Shown: positions 1 through 7,290 of the stretch, piece by piece
How positions within the stretch are numbered: position 1 is the first letter of the stretch
Layout of the letters: every line of letters begins with the position of its first letter
From: Parvularculaceae bacterium
GTDB lineage: Bacteria > Pseudomonadota > Alphaproteobacteria > Caulobacterales > Parvularculaceae
NCBI GenBank assembly: GCA_013389125.1
Contig: JACADX010000060.1
Span: 1 to 9,159, forward strand
Length of the DNA: 9,159 bases
Reading direction: 5' to 3'
The notes under the pieces: generated by a model
The model's input: the letters and a program-made list of their open reading frames with translations, nothing else
Told to the model about the DNA's origin: nothing
The model's database searches: none
Translations under genes and position numbers: made by a program

Positions 1-62
1 ACCTTCTCGCCCTCGCCCTTCCGGATGGCGGCCCGCAGCGGTTCATAAATGCGCGACGCCAT
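1..62 (-). CDS. Possible 5' end of an unidentified gene (partial)
   Basis: An ATG at 62-60 opens a frame on the minus strand that runs off the left edge after 20 full codons, reading MASRIYEPLRAAIRKGEGEK. Codons are mostly G or C at the third position, as in the neighbouring genes. A GGAG lies about 10 nt upstream, a slightly long spacing. It would follow uppP in the same direction with a 59-nt gap. I do not recognise the protein from this short piece, and the opposite strand is also open here (to a TAA at 46-48), so the call is tentative. Confidence 0.4.
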   Translation of the reverse strand, partial: MASRIYEPLRAAIRKGEGEK

Positions 63-121
63 GCGGCCGCAACTCCGAATTTGCCTGCGCCCGCGAAAGC
101 CCGCCCGCAGTCCCTAATGCT

Positions 122-976
122 TCACCCGTCAGCGCGACCAAGCCCCGCCGCCAGCAGCACGAAGATAAGGAAGCCGAGGCCGATCCGGTAGTAGGCAAAG
201 GGCAACAGACCTTTTTTCGCGACGAACGCCAGAAAAGGCTTGATAATGACGAGGGCCGACAGGAACGAGACGATGAAGCCGACAGCGATGATGGCGGCGC
301 CGTCGGCGCTCAGATGGTCCCGCGCCTTGAAAAGATCGTAGGCGGTCGCCCCGACCATGGTCGGAATCGCCACGAAAAACGAAAACTCCGCCGCAGCCTT
401 GGCCTCGACGCCCATCAGCCGCGCGCCGATGATCGTTGCGCCGGACCGCGAGACGCCGGGGATGAAAGCAAGGCACTGGATGACGCCGATCTTCAGCGCC
501 GTCAGAGGCGGGATCGCCTCAGCATCGGCGAATTTCACCGGAATGTGACGCCGCTCGACGATGATCATGACAAGGCCGCCGAGGATGAGCGCTGCGGCGA
601 TGACATTGGCGTGAAAGAAGAGGTCCTTGATGTAGCCGCCGATGAGGAGTCCTAGAATGACCGCCGGACCGAACGCCGCCAATATTCCGTAGGCGAAGCG
701 CCTTGCCGCGGGATCCGAATAGAGGCCGATCGCCTTCGCCCAGAGCCGACGCCAGTAGACAACGCAAACCGCGAGTATTGCGCCGAGCTGGATGACGATC
801 TCGAAGACATGCTCCGGGACCATTTTGACGCCGAAGAACTCGACGGCGAGCACGAGATGCCCGGTCGATGAAACGGGAATGAACTCCGTCAGTCCTTCAA
901 GCAGGCCGAGCAGCACGGCGGCGATGATCAGTCCCTCAATCGCCGTTTCTTCCTCGGAAGGCGCCCCCTCACTCAT
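122..976 (-). CDS. uppP: Undecaprenyl-diphosphatase UppP (BacA)
   Basis: Integral membrane phosphatase that converts undecaprenyl diphosphate to the monophosphate, recycling the lipid carrier for peptidoglycan and other envelope polymers; overproduction gives bacitracin resistance in known members. The 284-residue length is normal. Visible family motifs are the first catalytic segment, with E27 and E31 and the PVSSTGH stretch at 34-40, and the second, PGVSRSGATI at 173-182 with its arginine R177. The protein is a succession of hydrophobic segments, as expected for a polytopic membrane protein. The start at 976 (MSEGAPSEEE) gives a somewhat long polar N-terminus with only a weak upstream GAAAGA, so the start is less certain than the function. 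It lies 95 nt after the DSD1 gene on the same strand. I saw no convincing promoter in that gap; read-through from upstream is possible. Confidence 0.96.
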   Translation of the reverse strand: MSEGAPSEEETAIEGLIIAAVLLGLLEGLTEFIPVSSTGHLVLAVEFFGVKMVPEHVFEIVIQLGAILAVCVVYWRRLWAKAIGLYSDPAARRFAYGILAAFGPAVILGLLIGGYIKDLFFHANVIAAALILGGLVMIIVERRHIPVKFADAEAIPPLTALKIGVIQCLAFIPGVSRSGATIIGARLMGVEAKAAAEFSFFVAIPTMVGATAYDLFKARDHLSADGAAIIAVGFIVSFLSALVIIKPFLAFVAKKGLLPFAYYRIGLGFLIFVLLAAGLGRADG

Positions 977-1071
977 TGTCGTCTTTCATGGTTCGGCCGC
1001 CTGCGAGTGTCGGGCGCCGCGGTTAGACTGGTTCTTGGGGAGAGGCAATCACGGGAGCGGTTAACGCAAGC

Positions 1072-2208
1072 CTACCACCCGCCGATCCGCGGATAACGCG
1101 CAATAACCGCGCCGACACCGTCGATGACGTCATAGGCGCCAAATTGCGCAGCGGTTGCGCAGGCGTGGTTTGGCAGGATCCGCAACAGCCTGCCGATCGG
1201 GAACGCTGCGGGATCGACCGCCCCGCCGCCGCGGCGCGCGATGATGCCGTGCTCTTGATTGCAGGATACGACGATGAGATCGCCAATGGGGCGCCCCGCT
1301 TCATCGCAGACAAGGCCATAACCATGATCGACCGGGAACGCCGCGGTTCCGCGATCACGCGATAACGCCATCCACCCGCCGTCGGTGATGATCCAGCCCT
1401 TTTCGGGCTGGCGGCCGATAACACTGACCAGAACGCTAATCGCAATGTCGTCTACGCCGCAGACCCCGAGCCCAGCCATGACGAGGTCCATGAACATGTA
1501 GACGCCGACCCGCACCTCGGTAACGCCGTCAAATCGCGCGCCAAATGTCGCTGTCGGCGTCGACCCGACGCTGACAATCCCCGATTGGGCGCCGTCCGCC
1601 TTCAACATCGCCGCGGTGTCGACGACCGCGCGCCTCTCCCTTTCCGCAGCATCCCGGATCGCCGCCTCGCTCCGGCAGGCGTATGAGCCGCCGGCGTGAG
1701 TCATGAGGCCGCCAAAGCGCGCGCCGATCGACTGCTGAAGATAGGCCGCGATGTCGCGCGCGGCGGCGGATAGCGGCTTGACGCCCGCCCGATGATCGTC
1801 ACTGTCGATTTCGATGACGACCGGAATTCGATCGTGCGCGGCCTCGCCTTTCGCTGCGATTGCGCGCGCCGCCTCCAGCGAATCCGCAGTGAGCGTGAGG
1901 TCTGCGCCTTTCGCGCGAAGCGCTAGCGCGCGGTCGAGTTTCGCCGGCGTCATGCCGACTGCGTAAAGAATGTTCGCTACGCCATGGTCGAAAGCGTACT
2001 CGGCTTCGGCCAGCGTCGAGACGGTGACGCCGACGGCGCCCGGAAGCGCGCGCGCGTAGACATCGCGCGACTTCGCCGTCTTGATATGCGGGCGAAGCGG
2101 AACGCCGAAGCCGGCGAGCCTTGCTTTCATGCGGACGATGTTGCGGTCAAGTTTTGCTTCATCAAGAAGCAACGTCGGGGTCTCAAGTTCCGCGAGCGGC
2201 CGCACCAT
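1072..2208 (-). CDS. DSD1-family PLP-dependent enzyme (D-threonine aldolase / D-serine dehydratase type)
   Basis: Alanine-racemase-fold (fold type III) PLP enzyme of 378 residues with the C-terminal D-serine-dehydratase-like domain. The N-terminal barrel begins with the ETPTLLLD stretch (residues 9-16), and the PLP lysine is K43 in RPHIKTAKS. Near the C-terminus, NHACATAAQ (347-355) carries the H348-x-C350 pair that binds a divalent metal in D-threonine aldolases and eukaryotic D-serine dehydratases. Members either split D-threonine-like beta-hydroxy amino acids to glycine plus an aldehyde, or deaminate D-serine to pyruvate; sequence alone does not settle which. The start follows the scoB stop by 2 nt, implying translational coupling with the CoA-transferase genes. 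Placement in the family is firm, substrate is inference. Confidence 0.88.
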   Translation of the reverse strand: MVRPLAELETPTLLLDEAKLDRNIVRMKARLAGFGVPLRPHIKTAKSRDVYARALPGAVGVTVSTLAEAEYAFDHGVANILYAVGMTPAKLDRALALRAKGADLTLTADSLEAARAIAAKGEAAHDRIPVVIEIDSDDHRAGVKPLSAAARDIAAYLQQSIGARFGGLMTHAGGSYACRSEAAIRDAAERERRAVVDTAAMLKADGAQSGIVSVGSTPTATFGARFDGVTEVRVGVYMFMDLVMAGLGVCGVDDIAISVLVSVIGRQPEKGWIITDGGWMALSRDRGTAAFPVDHGYGLVCDEAGRPIGDLIVVSCNQEHGIIARRGGGAVDPAAFPIGRLLRILPNHACATAAQFGAYDVIDGVGAVIARYPRIGGW

Positions 2209-2210
2209 CG

Positions 2211-2852
2211 CTACGTCAGCGCCACCTTGTAAGAGGCCTCCGTCTGCGCCTTGACGTCGTCAAGCGTCACGCCCTCGGCGAGTTCAATAAGCGTCATGCC
2301 TTCGCCGCGCTTGACCTCAAAGACGCCAAGATTGGTGATGACGAGATCGACCACGGCCTTGCCGGTAAGCGGCAGCGCGCACTGCTTCAAAAGCTTCGGC
2401 TCGCCCGCCTTCGACGCGTGATCCATGACGACAACGACGCGCTTGACGCCGGCGACGAGGTCCATCGCCCCGCCCATGCCCTTGACCATCTTGCCGGGCA
2501 CCATCCAGTTCGCGAGATCGCCCTTTTCCGAGACTTCCATCGCGCCGAGGATCGAGAGGTCGATGTGCCCTCCGCGGATCATGCCGAACGAATCCGCGGA
2601 TGAGAAATAGGACGCGCCCAACAACTCTGTGATTGTCTGTTTTCCGGCGTTGATGAGGTCCGCGTCGACCTCATCCTCATAGGGAAACGGCCCCATGCCG
2701 AGCATGCCGTTTTCCGACTGCAGCGTGATCGAGACGCCTTTCGGAATGTAGTTGGCGACGAGCGTCGGAATGCCGATGCCGAGATTGACGTAGAAACCGT
2801 CCCTCAACTCTTTCGCGGCGCGCTGCGCCAGCTGGTTGCGATCCCATGGCAT
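2211..2852 (-). CDS. scoB: Succinyl-CoA:3-ketoacid CoA-transferase subunit B
   Basis: Beta subunit of the 3-oxoacid CoA-transferase that moves CoA from succinyl-CoA to acetoacetate, allowing ketone bodies or PHB-derived acetoacetate to be burned as acetyl-CoA. The catalytic glutamate is E47 in the LQSENG signature (44-49), where the covalent CoA thioester forms. NLGIGIPT (23-30), near the N-terminus, is also characteristic. At 213 residues it is the usual size of the separate bacterial B subunit. Its ATG shares one base with the scoA stop (TGATG), typical of coupled 1:1 subunits. An acetate/acetoacetate (AtoA-like) or 3-oxoadipate (PcaJ-like) donor preference cannot be fully excluded, but the overall resemblance is closest to ScoB. 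Confidence 0.93.
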   Translation of the reverse strand: MPWDRNQLAQRAAKELRDGFYVNLGIGIPTLVANYIPKGVSITLQSENGMLGMGPFPYEDEVDADLINAGKQTITELLGASYFSSADSFGMIRGGHIDLSILGAMEVSEKGDLANWMVPGKMVKGMGGAMDLVAGVKRVVVVMDHASKAGEPKLLKQCALPLTGKAVVDLVITNLGVFEVKRGEGMTLIELAEGVTLDDVKAQTEASYKVALT

Positions 2853-3559
2853 CAGGCCGACTCCCTTTGACGCACGGTGCGCTGTTCGATGCGTTTTTCG
2901 AATTTTCCCTGAACCAGCCGCTGCACGAAGATGCCCGGCGTGTGAACGAAATTCGCGTCGAGCCGCCCGAGCGGAACAATCTCTTCGACTTCTGCGACGG
3001 TCGCCTTGCCCGCCGTCGCCATCATCGGATTGAAATTGCGCGCCGTCTTTCGATAGATGAGGTTTCCTTCAGGATCAGCCTTCCACGCCTTTATGATCGA
3101 AAGGTCGGCGACGAGCCCGGTTTCAAGGATATAGGTCTCGCCGCCAAAGACTTTGTGCTCTTTTCCCTCGGCGATCACCGTGCCGACACCGGTCTTTGTG
3201 TAGAAACCTGGAATTCCGGCGCCGCCGGCGCGGCATCGTTCGGCAAGCGTTCCTTGCGGATTGAATTCCAGCTCAAGCTCGCCCGAGAGATATTGCCGCT
3301 CGAACTCTTTGTTCTCGCCGACATAGGACGAAATCATCTTTTTGATCTGGCGGGTGTTAAGGAGCATGCCGAGACCGAATCCGTCGACCCCGGCATTGTT
3401 CGAAATCACGGTCAGGTTTTTGACTCCCGAATCGCGGATGGCGAGAATGAGGTTCTCGGGAATGCCGCAAAGGCCGAACCCGCCGGCCATGATCGTCATC
3501 CCGTCAAATAAGAGCCCGTCGAGCGCCGTGCGCGCATCCTTGAAAATCTTACCGGTCAT
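2852..3559 (-). CDS. scoA: Succinyl-CoA:3-ketoacid CoA-transferase subunit A
   Basis: Alpha subunit partner of ScoB. The type I CoA-transferase signature DGMTIMAGGFGLCGIP spans residues 19-34, and SNNAGVDGFGLG (53-64) and GGAGIPGFYTKTGVGT (112-127) are the usual substrate and CoA-binding stretches. I chose the ATG at 3559 (MTGKIFKDA), giving 235 residues, instead of the in-frame ATG at 3574: a GGAGG sits just upstream of 3559, nothing comparable precedes 3574, and family members normally begin with a short M-x-K-[IVF] lead. The C-terminus ends in a charged EKRIEQRTVRQRESA tail. It is first in the scoA-scoB-DSD1 unit, preceded by a 152-nt non-coding gap in which I found no good promoter match. 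Confidence 0.93.
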   Translation of the reverse strand: MTGKIFKDARTALDGLLFDGMTIMAGGFGLCGIPENLILAIRDSGVKNLTVISNNAGVDGFGLGMLLNTRQIKKMISSYVGENKEFERQYLSGELELEFNPQGTLAERCRAGGAGIPGFYTKTGVGTVIAEGKEHKVFGGETYILETGLVADLSIIKAWKADPEGNLIYRKTARNFNPMMATAGKATVAEVEEIVPLGRLDANFVHTPGIFVQRLVQGKFEKRIEQRTVRQRESA

Positions 3560-3563
3560 GGAG

Positions 3564-3568
3564 CCTCC
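3564..3568 (-). promoter_or_regulatory. Ribosome binding site of scoA
   Basis: GGAGG on the minus strand, 4 nt before the ATG at 3559. It lies inside the longer reading frame that starts at 3574, and is the reason for preferring the downstream start. The spacing is short but workable. Confidence 0.6.
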
Positions 3569-3711
3569 AAGCATCGGCGGTCGGAGTTAGCCGAAATGGC
3601 GCAGAAGGTCCATGCGCCGCCCCCCGGCGATGAGGATCGGGCGCAGCCGGCCGATTGCGGGCTGCAGACGGCTCGACAAGCGGGAGCGGCACGAAAATTC
3701 CGCAAGGGGTC

Positions 3712-4665
3712 TTAAACGCGAATGATCAGATCGAGAAAGTAGCGCGAAAACGCCGGGTGCCGTCTCACGCCGGCGCTTTCCATATAGGCGCGCAGGATTT
3801 CTTCCTGAGGCTCGGGACGACGAAGCTTCATAAGATTCGGGTGCGTGCCGCCGGAGAGTATTCTTGCGTCAACGTCATCGAATGTCAGGTCGAACTCATG
3901 AAAACTGACGCCCTGTCCCCATCTCGACAATGCGAGCAGGAGGTCCTCGCGCTTGAGGCCCTTGCGCGCCGCGCGCTCGAGGCTGTCGCGGAAATCGCGT
4001 CGCGGCGATTGCGGCGCGACCATCAGCTGCAGATCGAGCGGCAGCATATGGAAGAACGGCATTTGCGACGTGTGGTTGTCGAAATAGACAAGCCGGTTCG
4101 GCGTCTCGCAAATGACGATAATTCCGCCTGGACGGACGATTTCCTGCGCCGATCGGAGCGTCTCGAGCCGCTCTTCAAGGGTTTGATGCTCCAGCAATGC
4201 GAAGAGCAGCAAAATGTCCGCCTTCTTCGACGCGTGATCGCTGCGGATCGAAGACCATAGATGTTCGGGCCTCACGAGATTGAAATCGGCCTTATTCGAA
4301 AGGCCGTGCGCGGCAAGCCGGCGCTTTGCGCCGTCGATAGAGCTCTTTTGGATTTCATAAGCTGTGACGCTGTCCGCGAACTTGGCGAATGCGGCCGTGC
4401 TCGATCCCGTTCCGCAGCCGATCTCGACAATGCGCTTGTCCGCGAGCGGGAAATATTGGTTGACCCACGGCACGATGAACTTGATCGTGCGGTCGTGGCG
4501 AAGAAAAGTATGGCGATCGATGTCTCGCGCATATAGCGCCTCTCCGCCTTCGGACCATCCCGAAAGTTTGGAGAAGCGGGTTTCAATGACCATCTGGCGA
4601 ATTTCGGCGACAAGGGCCTTGTCGTCGCGGATGCAGTGCTCGGAGTAAAGCTCAAGTTCGCCCAC
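3712..4665 (-). CDS. Class I SAM-dependent methyltransferase, substrate unknown
   Basis: A 317-residue protein with a Rossmann-type methyltransferase core. Motif I is VEIGCGTG at residues 80-87, and the acidic residue that would hold the SAM ribose is E104 in TAYEIQ. A later strand region, ADILLLFALLEHQ, and the loop VRPGGIIVICETPNR match the usual motifs around the active site. The first 75 residues or so (ARDIDRHTFLRHDRT region) and the long C-terminal part after the core are extra and may form the substrate pocket. The start is GTG at 4665, preceded by AGGGG at reasonable spacing. It stands alone between a 173-nt gap upstream and a 152-nt gap downstream, so neighbours do not reveal the substrate. 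Family is secure; function beyond methyl transfer is not recognised. Confidence 0.85.
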   Translation of the reverse strand: MGELELYSEHCIRDDKALVAEIRQMVIETRFSKLSGWSEGGEALYARDIDRHTFLRHDRTIKFIVPWVNQYFPLADKRIVEIGCGTGSSTAAFAKFADSVTAYEIQKSSIDGAKRRLAAHGLSNKADFNLVRPEHLWSSIRSDHASKKADILLLFALLEHQTLEERLETLRSAQEIVRPGGIIVICETPNRLVYFDNHTSQMPFFHMLPLDLQLMVAPQSPRRDFRDSLERAARKGLKREDLLLALSRWGQGVSFHEFDLTFDDVDARILSGGTHPNLMKLRRPEPQEEILRAYMESAGVRRHPAFSRYFLDLIIRV

Positions 4666-4838
4666 GACGACCCCTAATCCCGCGCGCCGAAGCCGCGCTC
4701 AAGCGCCGGGCGGCAAGGGTTCCGGCGACCGCCGCGACTGCGGCCCCCGGCGCCAAGGACCGATCCCGCAGTGATCGCGACGCGCTTCCCGAAATGACCC
4801 GCCGGCACTGGTCAACCATGGACGCGATCCGAATTCAA

Positions 4839-5372
4839 TCAATTGCGCGGCGTGCGAAGATAAATCGGCACGTCAGTTCCCTTGTATCGGCCGATTGCGG
4901 CGCGATGGAAGCCATGCGCCTCGGCGACGCGAATCGACGGCGTGTTTTCGTCGTCGATAAGGCAGCAAAAGGTCGCGTCGCGAAACTTTCGCTCGCTCCA
5001 ACGCAAAGCGGCGCCGACCGCTTCTTTGGCGTAGCACCTCCCGTGCGACGCCGGCGCAAGCATCCAGCCGAATTCCGGCATTCCGTCGAGCGATGGAACA
5101 ATCTGGCGCTTGAAATCGGCGACGCCGACCTCGCCGATAACGGCACCGGACGTCTTCTCGACGACGAGCCACCAGCCGCAGCCCGTTAGCGACCACAGTC
5201 CCTCCATGCGCATGAACTTCATCCACGCTTCTTCGGTCGGAACGGGCGCACGCGTAGTGTAACGCTGCGTTTCCGGCGCCGCCCAAATGGCCGCGTAGGC
5301 TGGAAAGTCGGCGATCGTTCGGCCGCGAAGGATCAGGCGTTCGGTCTCAAGCGTCGGGGTCGGCGATGTCAT
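4839..5372 (-). CDS. GNAT-family N-acetyltransferase (RimJ/RimL-like)
   Basis: A 177-residue GNAT protein of the Acetyltransf_3 type, which moves an acetyl group from acetyl-CoA to an amine. It opens with TLETERLILR (7-16), the standard start of this subgroup. The central strand WWLVVEKTSGAVIGEVGV (67-84) is followed by motif A, EFGWMLAPASHGRCYAKEA (100-118), and motif B, ENTPSIRVAEAHGF (142-155). In motif A the usual G-x-G-Y-A is G111-R-C113-Y-A, so the second glycine of the acetyl-CoA pyrophosphate loop is replaced by cysteine. The ATG overlaps the DUF885 stop by 4 nt (ATGA), indicating coupled translation. The acceptor is unknown; protein N-termini and small amines are both common in the family. 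Confidence 0.88.
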   Translation of the reverse strand: MTSPTPTLETERLILRGRTIADFPAYAAIWAAPETQRYTTRAPVPTEEAWMKFMRMEGLWSLTGCGWWLVVEKTSGAVIGEVGVADFKRQIVPSLDGMPEFGWMLAPASHGRCYAKEAVGAALRWSERKFRDATFCCLIDDENTPSIRVAEAHGFHRAAIGRYKGTDVPIYLRTPRN

Positions 5373-7117
5373 TCGCCCTGCTTTCGCGTGATGTAGGCAT
5401 CAACTTCGTCGGCGAGAATTTCAAGCGGCAATCCGCCTTGCGCGACGACGACGTCATGAAATTCCCTGATGTCGAATTTCGCGCCGAGCGCTTTTTCAGC
5501 TTTTCGGCGCAGCTCCCAGATCGTCATCTCGCCCGTCTTGTACGCCAGCGCCTGGCCCGGCCACGCAATGTACCGATCGACTTCGACCTGCACGTTCTTG
5601 AGCGAGAGCGCCGTATTTTCGGCGAGGTAGTCTAGCGCTTGCCGCCGGGTCCAGCCTTTCGCATGAATGCCGGTGTCGATCACGAGCCGGCAGGCGCGCC
5701 ACATCTCCATCGAAAGGCGCCCGAAATCCTCATAAGGAGATTGATAAACGTCCATTTCGACGCCGAGTTTTTCAGCGTAAAGGCCCCAGCCTTCTCCGAA
5801 AGCGTGCGGATAAAACTGCTTGCGGAATTCCGGCGCATTCTCGACTTCATAGGCGAGCGCGCCTTGCAGATGGTGGCCGGGAACGGCCTCATGCAGCGTC
5901 AGCGCGGGGAGTTCGTAAAGCGGGCGCTTGTCGAGCGCATAGGTGTTCACCCAATAGCGCCCGCCGCGGTCGCCTCCCGGCGGCGCCGCCACATAACGTC
6001 CGCTGGTGTAGTTCGGCGCGATTTCGTCCGGCACCGCTTCGACTGAGTAGGGCTGGCGCGGCAGTTTGCCGAAATAGGCAGGCAGCTTCCCGTCAATCGT
6101 TTTCGAGAGAAAGGCCGCCCGCTGCAGGAGCTGTTCCGGCGACTCGGCGTAGAATTGCTTGTCGGTCCGCAGAAATTCGAGAAATGCCGCAAAGTCTCCC
6201 TTGAAGCCCGTTTTTTTGATGACGGCGTTCATTTCTTTCCGAATTCGCGACACTTCCTTGACGCCGATTTTGTGGATGGTCTCGGCGGTCGCATCGTCGC
6301 GGGTCGTGTAATAGCGAACGAGCGCTTCATAATAGCGTTCTCCGTCCGGAAGCGCATGCGCGCCGATCCGCTCCCTCGCATTCGGGGCGTATTCATCGCG
6401 CATGAACTCGAATGCGCGCCTGAACGCCGGGATGACCGCGTCGCGAAGGATAACAATCGCCTCGGCGCGAAGCGCGTCGGCGCGCTTGCCGGTAATCGGC
6501 GCCGGAATTCGCCGGAACGGAGCGAAGAGCGGGTGCTCTTCCGGCGCCGAGGTCGCCTGCGCCTCGAATGACGGGAGGATGCCTCCGATAATCTCTTTCG
6601 GCTGCGAAAACCCTTCCTTCAGGCCGAGGCGCATGTTTTCAACATTCTGGTCCAGATAGGCGGGATAGGCGGACAGTCTCGCGAGATAGGCGCGGTAATC
6701 GGCCTCTGTCTGAAATCGCGCGCTGTCGATCGCGAAGCCGAGGTCCTGATGAAAGCCGTAATCGGACAAGAACGGAATGCGCCAGGTCCGAAACTCGCCA
6801 AGCGCGGTCGCGTGCTGAAGGATGAAGCGAAGGAGCGACGCGTTGAGGCGCTCCGATGCGTCGGCGCGTGTAAGATCGATCGCATCGAGGCGGGCAAGAA
6901 ACGCCTTGGCCTCCTCCAGGCGCCGGGCATGGTCTGCCGGGGCGACCTCTGGCGTGCGGTCGTCATAATCATGGACGCCCGCTGCCGTCGCCGCGAAGGG
7001 ATTCTCCTCGAGTTCATTCGCCCAGTAATCCGAGAAAAGCCTATCGAGATCGTCCGCGGCTGCAGCAGACGACATTCCCGCGGCTACGGCGACCGCCGCG
7101 CCGAAAATCCATCTCAT
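5369..7117 (-). CDS. Exported DUF885-family protein, putative metallopeptidase
   Basis: A 582-residue DUF885 protein. Residues 1-21 form a Sec signal peptide (MRWIFGAAVAVAAG core, small residues before the ADD at about 21-23), with no lipobox cysteine, so a periplasmic or secreted location is expected. The family's metal-site-like motif is HEAVPGHHLQ at 409-418 (H409, E410, H415, H416), followed by EGWGLYAEKLG (442-452) with E442 and E449 as possible further ligands. The spacing is HE-x4-HH, not the textbook HExxH, so peptidase activity is a family inference. I chose the ATG at 7117, not the in-frame ATG at 7207, because GGGAGG sits 7 nt upstream and the signal peptide starts exactly there. 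The preceding 30 codons read as a basic, non-signal stretch. Its stop overlaps the GNAT start. Confidence 0.88.
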   Translation of the reverse strand: MRWIFGAAVAVAAGMSSAAAADDLDRLFSDYWANELEENPFAATAAGVHDYDDRTPEVAPADHARRLEEAKAFLARLDAIDLTRADASERLNASLLRFILQHATALGEFRTWRIPFLSDYGFHQDLGFAIDSARFQTEADYRAYLARLSAYPAYLDQNVENMRLGLKEGFSQPKEIIGGILPSFEAQATSAPEEHPLFAPFRRIPAPITGKRADALRAEAIVILRDAVIPAFRRAFEFMRDEYAPNARERIGAHALPDGERYYEALVRYYTTRDDATAETIHKIGVKEVSRIRKEMNAVIKKTGFKGDFAAFLEFLRTDKQFYAESPEQLLQRAAFLSKTIDGKLPAYFGKLPRQPYSVEAVPDEIAPNYTSGRYVAAPPGGDRGGRYWVNTYALDKRPLYELPALTLHEAVPGHHLQGALAYEVENAPEFRKQFYPHAFGEGWGLYAEKLGVEMDVYQSPYEDFGRLSMEMWRACRLVIDTGIHAKGWTRRQALDYLAENTALSLKNVQVEVDRYIAWPGQALAYKTGEMTIWELRRKAEKALGAKFDIREFHDVVVAQGGLPLEILADEVDAYITRKQGE

Positions 7118-7124
7118 GTCAGGG

Positions 7125-7130
7125 CCTCCC
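7125..7130 (-). promoter_or_regulatory. Ribosome binding site of the DUF885 gene
   Basis: GGGAGG on the minus strand, 7 nt before the ATG at 7117. It is the strongest Shine-Dalgarno match near this gene and decides the start in favour of the signal-peptide methionine. Confidence 0.75.
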
Positions 7131-7145
7131 GTCCGGCGGCGGGAC

Positions 7146-7173
7146 CTTATGCGCATCCGCGGCGGCGAGCCAA
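7146..7173 (-). promoter_or_regulatory. Candidate sigma70-type promoter for DUF885
   Basis: On the minus strand TTGGCT (7173-7168) and CATAAG (7151-7146) are separated by 16 nt; each matches 4 of 6 consensus positions. Transcription would start near 7139 and give a leader of about 20 nt carrying the ribosome binding site. The TTGGCT lies in the loop and stem of a small inverted repeat (CGGCGA/TCGCCG, 7163-7179). The match is weak and unproven. Confidence 0.3.
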
Positions 7174-7193
7174 TCGCCGATGACGGAAGACAA

Positions 7194-7239
7194 GGAGAAG
7201 GACGCACGCCCTCTCCCCCGAGCGGGCGTACGTCCCTCC
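7194..7239. repeat. Long imperfect hairpin 1
   Basis: Inverted repeat: GGACGCACGCCC (7200-7211) pairs with GGGCGTACGTCC (7224-7235) with one mismatch. The outer GGAG (7194-7197) pairs with CTCC (7236-7239), and inside, CTC (7213-7215) pairs with GAG (7220-7222) around a CCCC loop. No T-run follows on either strand, so it is not a normal intrinsic terminator. Confidence 0.75.
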
Positions 7240-7287
7240 GGCTCCGACGGTGCGGGTTTCGTTGGGCGACAATCCGCCGCCGGAGCC
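7240..7287. repeat. Long imperfect hairpin 2, abutting hairpin 1
   Basis: GGCTCCGACGG (7240-7250) pairs with CCGCCGGAGCC (7277-7287) with one mismatch. Inside, CGGGTTTCG (7253-7261) pairs with CGACAATCCG (7267-7276) with one bulge and one G-T pair, closing a five-base TTGGG loop. Apart from the two-base TG bulge (7251-7252), the two stems stack into one rod of about 19 pairs. It begins on the base after hairpin 1 ends. Confidence 0.7.
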
Positions 7288-7290
7288 AAG

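Noticed and set aside
3593..3619. Eight-codon minus-strand frame (MDLLRHFG) ahead of scoA, as a leader peptide
   Set aside because: It has no run of regulatory codons and no paired attenuator hairpins; such short frames are common by chance.
4724..4754. Hairpin GGCG...GCCGC-GACT-GCGGC...CGCC upstream of the methyltransferase
   Set aside because: The perfect core is only 5 bp and no T-run follows on either strand; short GC stems are expected by chance in this composition.
4652..4819. A 55-codon minus-strand frame (MVDQCRRVISGSASR...) between GNAT and the methyltransferase
   Set aside because: Alanine/arginine-rich with no convincing ribosome binding site, and it overlaps the methyltransferase start. 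Nothing beyond openness supports it.
7118..7207. Longer start for DUF885 at 7207 (30 extra residues)
   Set aside because: The extension is basic and proline/serine-rich, would bury the signal peptide, and has a far weaker ribosome binding site than the start at 7117.
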